64,000 nt of DNA from contig NC_079487.1 of NCBI RefSeq assembly GCF_020520425.1, forward strand, positions 113,866,141 through 113,930,140. Direction: 5' to 3'. The stretch's first letter is position 1; each line of letters begins with the position of its first letter. The notes beneath the pieces are model-generated. The model was not told the DNA's origin, made no database searches, and saw only the letters and a list, made by a program, of their open reading frames with translations. The DNA is from Spinacia oleracea (Eukaryota; Streptophyta; Magnoliopsida; Caryophyllales; Amaranthaceae). The position numbers and the translations under genes are program-made. This document shows, piece by piece, positions 58,486 to 64,000 of this stretch.

Positions 58486-59884
58486 ACCTTTAAAACAAAG
58501 AAATCCGTTTTCTGTACATATGTTGCTTTTAGATTCGTATGTAGTTACGCACGGAGAATTAGTGTATTGTTTTGGTCAGATTCAACCCATATGGAAAGCA
58601 AATCAACGAGTGCACGCGTCATCCAAACTTGCACGTACTTTTTATATTCAGAATTTAATTTAACAACCATATATTTTCTCAATTCTTACAGACACGACTT
58701 TGGAGTATTGATTTTACAAATTCTTATTTGTATAATAAATATCTGTACGTCGAAATAAAAGTGAATTCAAAAAGCTTAAAAGTACCTTTAATATAGTAGT
58801 ATAGATAACTTACGTAGTATATATACATGTGAGTTGAAAACTATTGTTATACACGGGAGTATTGAATAATATGATCGAGTAGTTGGGAGGATTACGAACT
58901 TATGAATCTAGTGAACCACTTATTACTAATTGGTTTCATGACCGAAAACTATACGAGGCTTGTATGTAGTTAGACTTTTTTCGGCCGGGGTTTTACTTGA
59001 CCCTATATAAAGATGTACTGTAGTCATTAGAGAGTTCTTCGTACTTTGAAAAAGGAAATCCTACGTCACCTTCTCATGGCATGCCTTTTGTTAAAAAGAT
59101 GAAGTAGTTAAAGTTGAAACTAAACAATGATAGAATAATAGAAAATGTCAAAAATATTTGAGACTGGCTTAAACTTTTAAATATCTCGATCATCCAATAA
59201 ACCTTCTATTATCACTTAATAAGTCCTTATATTTTTTTAAACTTATCTTATCTGAGTTTAACAACCTTGTTAGATGAATTATGAATGATTGTAATACTCA
59301 AGTTATTATGACTTATTACAACCATATAATTAATGTTAAGATAAATTCAAATAATTAAGTTTATATATATTAGACATAATGCTTTTATAGTGCCTTTAGA
59401 GAAATTAAATAAGTGATTTTAGAAAGAAAAGAAAATTATGCAAAAAATTATAACACGGTGCTTACCTTTTCCTTATTCACTTTAATACTTAACTTTACTA
59501 CTTTGCATACCCTTTATTTTTATATTATTTAAGACATTTATTTCTTAAATAGATGATGTATAATATAATAATGAAAAAAATGAGTTTCTTATAAGAATGT
59601 AATGTAACTCTTTTTTTTTTCTCTTAATTATTCCTATTTTGCTAATTAGATATTTAATAATTTATTTTCGTAAAAGTTGTTAGTGAGATTAAAAAATTTT
59701 CAATTTTATATAAATGTTGTTTAATTATTTTTATGTTAGTACATTTTATTCCGATAAAAATCTAACAATATATACCCATATATTTAGCAATTACTAATTC
59801 TCTATAATTAAATAAGTTAATGTCCTTATTGGTAATTTTACACAATCAAACAACTATTTACCAAACACTTTTACATAACCAGCT
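58486..59884. other. Intergenic, nothing recognised
   Basis: AT-rich, no gene-like ORF or paired element ends. Confidence 0.45.
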
Positions 59885-60153
59885 AATACCAACAACTAGT
59901 CAAGCTGTTAATACCAACAGCTAGTCGAAACTGTTAATACAATCAGCTAGTCAAACTGCGTGCTATTTGCTAAGGGCCATTATATGAACTTATTGAACTT
60001 ATCTTAACTTATTTTATCTGAAAAAAAATCATTTGTGTGTGAAATCGTCTGAAAAAACTTATTTTTTCTGAAGTTATATTATCTGAACTTTATTTTATCT
60101 GAACTTATTTTATCTGAAATAAGTCAAAATAAGTCGAATAGAACACAATCTTA
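59885..60153. mobile_element. MITE with TTATCTGAAC repeats and adjacent short repeats
   Basis: 59971-60153 has ends TAAGGGCCATTATATGAAC and GAATAGAACACAATCTTA and internal TTATCTGAAC units, related to 20591-20828. Just before it (59890-59965) a CAACAGCTAGTCAAACTGTTA-like unit is repeated about three times. Confidence 0.55.
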
Positions 60154-60230
60154 GTTAGCGTAATATTATAAAATGTTGTTTGGATGACATATTGACCTAA
60201 GAAAACCTGAGGTGAGGTGAGTTGTTTTTA

Positions 60231-60762
60231 GGATAAATTGTTTTTTACCACCTAAAAAAATCGAAAAATTGTTTTTTACCACCTAAAAAACTAAAACTTG
60301 TATTTTACCACCTAAAAAAAGTTTAAAATTTGTTTTTTACCACCTGAAAAATGAAAAAATAGATGAAAATGTTATGTAGGGGGTCACAATTAAAGTAATA
60401 CTTCTAATATGTTCTATTCTTCCACGATTTCATGTATTTAACTCTATTTTCTTCCCCCGCTTCCTTATTTTCCATTAATTTACATAATTTTTCACCACCA
60501 TTAATTTACAAAATTGACAAAATTTAATGGACGTAAAGAGCAAAGGGTGAAAGAGTTAAAGAAAAATCACACAAGGAATGTATAAAATTTGAGGAAAAAT
60601 GAATTAGGTAGCCATACATAAAGTTTCATCTATTTTTTCGTTTTTTAGGTGGTAAAAAACAAGTTTTAATTATTTTTTAGGTGGTAAAATACAAGTTTTA
60701 ATTTTTTAGATGGTAAAAAATAAATTTTCGATTTTTATAGGTGGTAAAAAAATAATTTGTCC
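60231..60762. mobile_element. Mutator-like MITE with repetitive long terminal inverted repeats
   Basis: Perfect 9-bp target duplication TTGTTTTTA (60222-60230, 60763-60771). Ends GGATAAATTGTTTTTTACCACC and GGTGGTAAAAAAATAATTTG (then TCC). Each arm consists of four imperfect repeats of a roughly 30-bp unit containing TTTTTTACCACCTAAAAAA. Non-coding interior. Confidence 0.88.
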
Positions 60763-61198
60763 TTGTTTTTAACAAATTTTCGGTAAAACTTACTAAGAAC
60801 GCTCATTTTCCATAAAATGTAAGAATATGCTTACTTAGCCCTCTATGTAAGTACAGTAGAAAACTAAAAATCCATTAATTTGATTATGGTTTACTATATC
60901 CGTAAAATTGAATTTCATGCGAGCTTGTACTTCTGTAAACCTTCAGACGCCTAAATATTGGAGTACGTACGAAGTACCAACGCTCAGATTGTGCAGGGGT
61001 GTGCATGGTGCTCTTGGTGCACCTGTCCCAAAACGCACATAAATAACAATAAAACGCAACAAAAATAAAAACCGCAAAAAAAAAAGAACATTAACAAAAG
61101 AACATTAACAAAAAGAACATTAACAAAAAGAACACTAACAAAAAGAACACTAATATTGACAAATCAGACAAAAGGTACAAATATAAAAAGCAGTTATA

Positions 61199-61480
61199 TT
61201 TTTTCTTGTTCTTTTAAGTTCTGGAAATGTTCTTTTCCAACCAATTTACAGTATGTTCTAATTAAAAAATAAAACGACGAACCTTTGCTGAACTTTAAAA
61301 CCAGATTTATAATTTTTCTTGTTCTTTTAAGTTCTGGAAATGTTCTTTTCCAACCAATTTATGTTCTAATTAAAAAATAAAACGACAAACCTTTGATGAA
61401 CTTTAAAACCAGATCTATATTTTTTCTTGTTCTTTTAAGTTCTGGAAATGTTCTTTTTCAACCAATTTATGTTCTAATTC
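61199..61480. repeat. Three tandem copies of a 108-113-bp unit
   Basis: Each copy starts TTTTTCTTGTTCTTTTAAGT and includes TCTGGAAATGTTCTTTTCCA. Copy starts are near 61199, 61313 and 61421. The third is partial. Confidence 0.85.
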
Positions 61481-62103
61481 CGTTATTTTATTTATCAAAA
61501 GATATCTGAAAACAACACTATAAATATGTAAAAAGAACAATTGCTGATTCTAAAAAAGAACACACTATTTTGATGCCACAGAAATAGAAAGTTATAAGAA
61601 AAGAACATTAAAATTTAAAAAGAACATAGAATTAAGAACGAGAAAATTTACCTTAATCACCCGATGCACCTTCATCAACAGCATAAACCTCTTTGAATGA
61701 ATAAAAAAATTCAAAAAATAGCGAAATTGAAATAGTATTTCGCTTAATAAACTAGTTTTTGTACACGTAATTCAATTAAAATCACATTTCAGAGAAAGAA
61801 GGAGGAGAAAATTTGTTTTGAACTTTCTCTCTCATAAAATCTCTCTTTTGTTGGGAGAAACTAAAAGCACTCCTCTTTCTCTCTCAAGAATGTATTTCTA
61901 AAATGAGAAGTTATGAATCCAATAGGAGAAATATTATATATATAGAAAATGAAATATAAAAAAAAATAAAAAAAAAGAGGGGGAAGGAGAAGAAATACAA
62001 GCCATGTTCATGATAAGAACGGTGCACTTGTTTTTTTTTTTTTTTGGGTTTTGTTGTTCTGTTCTTTTATGTTTATTAGATATAAATCTTAATGTTCTTT
62101 TAT

Positions 62104-62276
62104 GTTTGTTCTTTTTTCAAAAGTACAATATTGAAGAGCAAAGGAAGCTTTTACTTGACCCGCAACAAATGATGTTAAATCTTCAAAAACAGCTGAAAGA
62201 ACAAGAAGAAAGGCTGAATAAACAGAGCAATTCCTCAAAAGAACAAAAGGAGGATGAACCTAAAAGAACATTATAA
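62104..62276 (+). pseudogene. Small coiled-coil-like coding fragment
   Basis: The frame reads a short charged helix-like segment (EEQRKLLLDPQQMMLNLQ, then KQLKEQEERLNKQ) before dissolving into the AAAGAAC repeats. A CAAAAG acceptor-like site precedes it. It may be a captured or leftover exon; its identity is unknown. Confidence 0.3.
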
Positions 62277-62913
62277 ATAAAGAAAAAGAACATTATAAAT
62301 ACAGAAAAGAACATATCATGTAGAACACTTAGTTTAACCATGTAAAACAACATTACCAATAAAAAAACGAACAACAACATAGCATAAAAGAACATAATAA
62401 AGTAAAGAAAAAGAACATTAAAAATAGCAGAAAAGAACATATCATGTAGAACACTTATTTTAACCATGTGAAAAAAGAACAAAAAAAAAAAAAAAAACAA
62501 CAAAAATGGTAAAAGAACAATTTGATCTGAAGTGTGTAATATCAAAAGAACAACAAGTTAAAGCAAAAAAGAACAAAGAACAACAACCTAAAGCAAAAAA
62601 GAACAACATGTTCAATAATTACTTTCTGTATTATTACAATCTCTTAATACATATATGAGAACCAATATATAAAAGAACAAAAGATAAGACTAAAAGAACA
62701 TATAAAATCGAAAAAAGAACAGAAATCAAAATCATCAGAAATATATAATCAAGATACATTAATCATCAAAATTATCAAAATATAGAATCAAAATACATTA
62801 ATCAAGTTTATTGAGAAATGCAGAAATCGAAATGATCAAAAAAATCAAAATAAATTGAAATGATGAAAATAATGAACATGGAAATCAAAATCATCATAAA
62901 TAAGTAATTCGTT

Positions 62914-63043
62914 TTAAAAAATTGAAAAATTACCTTCACAAATCGGATTATCAGCAGAGGAATTCAAATTTGAAGAAGAAGAATCAATAGAATTTGATAT
63001 TGAAGTAGAAAAATCAACCAATATCTGAGAATTTTCCATTACT
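62914..63043 (-). pseudogene. Possible first exon of a FAR1/FHY3-like transposase
   Basis: On the minus strand an ATG (63040) opens MENSQILVDFSTSISNSID and then a Ser/Asn-rich stretch up to NPICEG, where GAAG|GTAATT is a donor. This resembles N-termini of FAR1-related proteins, which derive from Mutator-like transposases. The FAR1 zinc-finger and MULE core domains are absent downstream. Confidence 0.4.
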
Positions 63044-63401
63044 TTCTCTCTCCTCTTCACAGTTTCTCTCTCATTTCCATAGTTTTTCTCTCCCCTCTTC
63101 ACAAATTCTGATTTGAAAATTATAAAAAAGAAGGTATATATACCAGAAAAATAGAGTGAAAAACAAAAGAACGAAAAAAAAAGGGACAGAGCAGTCATTG
63201 TTCTTTTTTTTAACAAAAGAACAACGTTTGTTTTTTTTTTTAACAAAAGAACAACGTTTGTTCTTTTTTTATCAAAAAAACAACGTTTGTTCTTTTCTTC
63301 TCCGGATTCAACAAGATATCCGCGTTTTATATTTATTGCATGTCGTTTGGGCACCAGTGCACCAAGAGCACTGTGCACACCCCTGCACCATCATATTTGC
63401 G

Positions 63402-64000
63402 ACGAAGTACTAGTTAAATTAATTTTTCAATTTATCAAATATACACCACATCCGTTTCAAAATGATATTTACTTAATCCATAATTTATTATTTCTAATTA
63501 TATTTTAATATTTGTGCAAATAATAAAGGTAATTTTTTTTATAAAACGGAGGTAATACTATGTAAGACCTTAAATTTTCAATACCATATAGTAGCATCAA
63601 ACTATGGTAACATAAATTCATAATAGTCTAAGGAATCCATTGCCTAAAGAAAACAACATTCTGAGAACTTAAAAATGTTGAAGAACATTAACTAAAGAAA
63701 GATTTTTCGGGATTTTTTTTATAGTAAACTGATAATATATTTGTCGGGATTGACTTCGACAAATATAGTTGCCTGGCTCGGGTCCTGATATACCAAAACA
63801 CCTGGGAAAAAAATATTATATACAGATCGAATATTACTTATTTTAATTATAAAATTAATTTATTGACAAAAAGTCATATGTATACGAAACGTTACCTTAA
63901 ACCTTTAGAGATCTACAATAACAACTCCGATCTTCTCCCATCGATCCAATAGTTCATACTTGGCTTTGTACTGGCAACCATCAGGATCATAATAGTACTA
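63402..64000. other. Right-hand edge: MITE remnant, otherwise nothing recognised
   Basis: About 63448-63556 has ATCCGTTTCAAAATGATATT and AAAACGGAGGTA, degraded inverted MITE ends. No gene is visible to the window end. Confidence 0.5.

Larger units (their letters stand above)
60978..63401. mobile_element. Mutator-like element saturated with AAAGAAC words
   Basis: Nine-base flanks ACGAAGTAC (60969-60977, 63402-63410) surround ends that share GTGCAGGGGTGTGCA and GTGCTCTTGGTGCAC in inverted orientation, starting 22 bases in. The interior is dominated by AAAGAACA / TTGTTCTTT words and a threefold tandem repeat at 61199-61480. A minus-strand N-terminus (see 62914-63043) suggests a FAR1-like origin. 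No intact transposase. Confidence 0.7.

Noticed and set aside
62183-62545. 120-codon minus-strand ORF rich in phenylalanine
   Set aside because: It is produced by AAAGAAC-rich repeats read backwards; not a membrane protein gene.

Overview
This window looks like nuclear DNA of a flowering plant. It is AT-rich, has one spliced host gene that reads cleanly, and is filled with plant-type transposons: Ty3/Gypsy and Copia LTR elements, LINEs, Helitrons, Mutator-like and PIF/Harbinger-like MITEs, and many TA-flanked MITEs ending in CTCCCTCCGTCCC. The MITE termini and repeat style suggest the Amaranthaceae/Chenopodiaceae (spinach, quinoa, beet group), but this is an inference. There are no prokaryotic features: no operons, ribosome binding sites or CRISPR arrays.

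Layout. 1-836 is a reverse-oriented Gypsy LTR cut by the window edge. 837-2510 is MITEs, some nested. 2511-14662 is a multi-layer nest: a MITE split by a DNA transposon (8-bp target duplication), itself split by a 10.1-kb Gypsy element whose two 2,978-bp LTRs look identical although its gag-pol is wrecked. 14663-19640 holds the only clearly intact host gene, a three-exon DUF506 (PDDEXK_6-like) gene. 19640-29400 is intergenic, with MITEs, a Helitron, a tRNA-like remnant and two possible minus-strand leader exons. 29480-35100 is a decayed TPR-domain gene, broken by an old Copia element (30453-33857) and a MITE. 35411-36436 contains two truncated LINEs, each with its own target duplication. 36661-39558 is a minus-strand XTH (xyloglucan endotransglucosylase/hydrolase) pseudogene with two frameshifts and a Helitron in intron 2.

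40384-49781 is a 9.4-kb Gypsy element of the Tat type with 386-bp LTRs and an AATAT target duplication. Its sense gag-pol has a stop codon and a deletion that removed most of RT, all of RNase H and nearly all of integrase. On the opposite strand it keeps an apparently intact four-exon gene (791 codons, all splice phases agreeing) of the 'putative gypsy type transposon' family with a coiled-coil tail. This is the most interesting object in the window. 47940-49320 in the same element is packed with CCTCGAC-type repeats.

49782-64000 is again transposon-rich. It holds PIF-like and Mutator-like MITEs with clean TTA or 9-bp target duplications, three partial or complete Helitron-like ends, an open 425-codon non-LTR retrotransposon C-terminal ORF with a CCHC and a restriction-like-endonuclease-like motif, and a 2.4-kb Mutator-like element saturated with AAAGAAC/GTTCTTT words. 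The elements interact mainly by nesting: target duplications allow much of the insertion order to be read directly.
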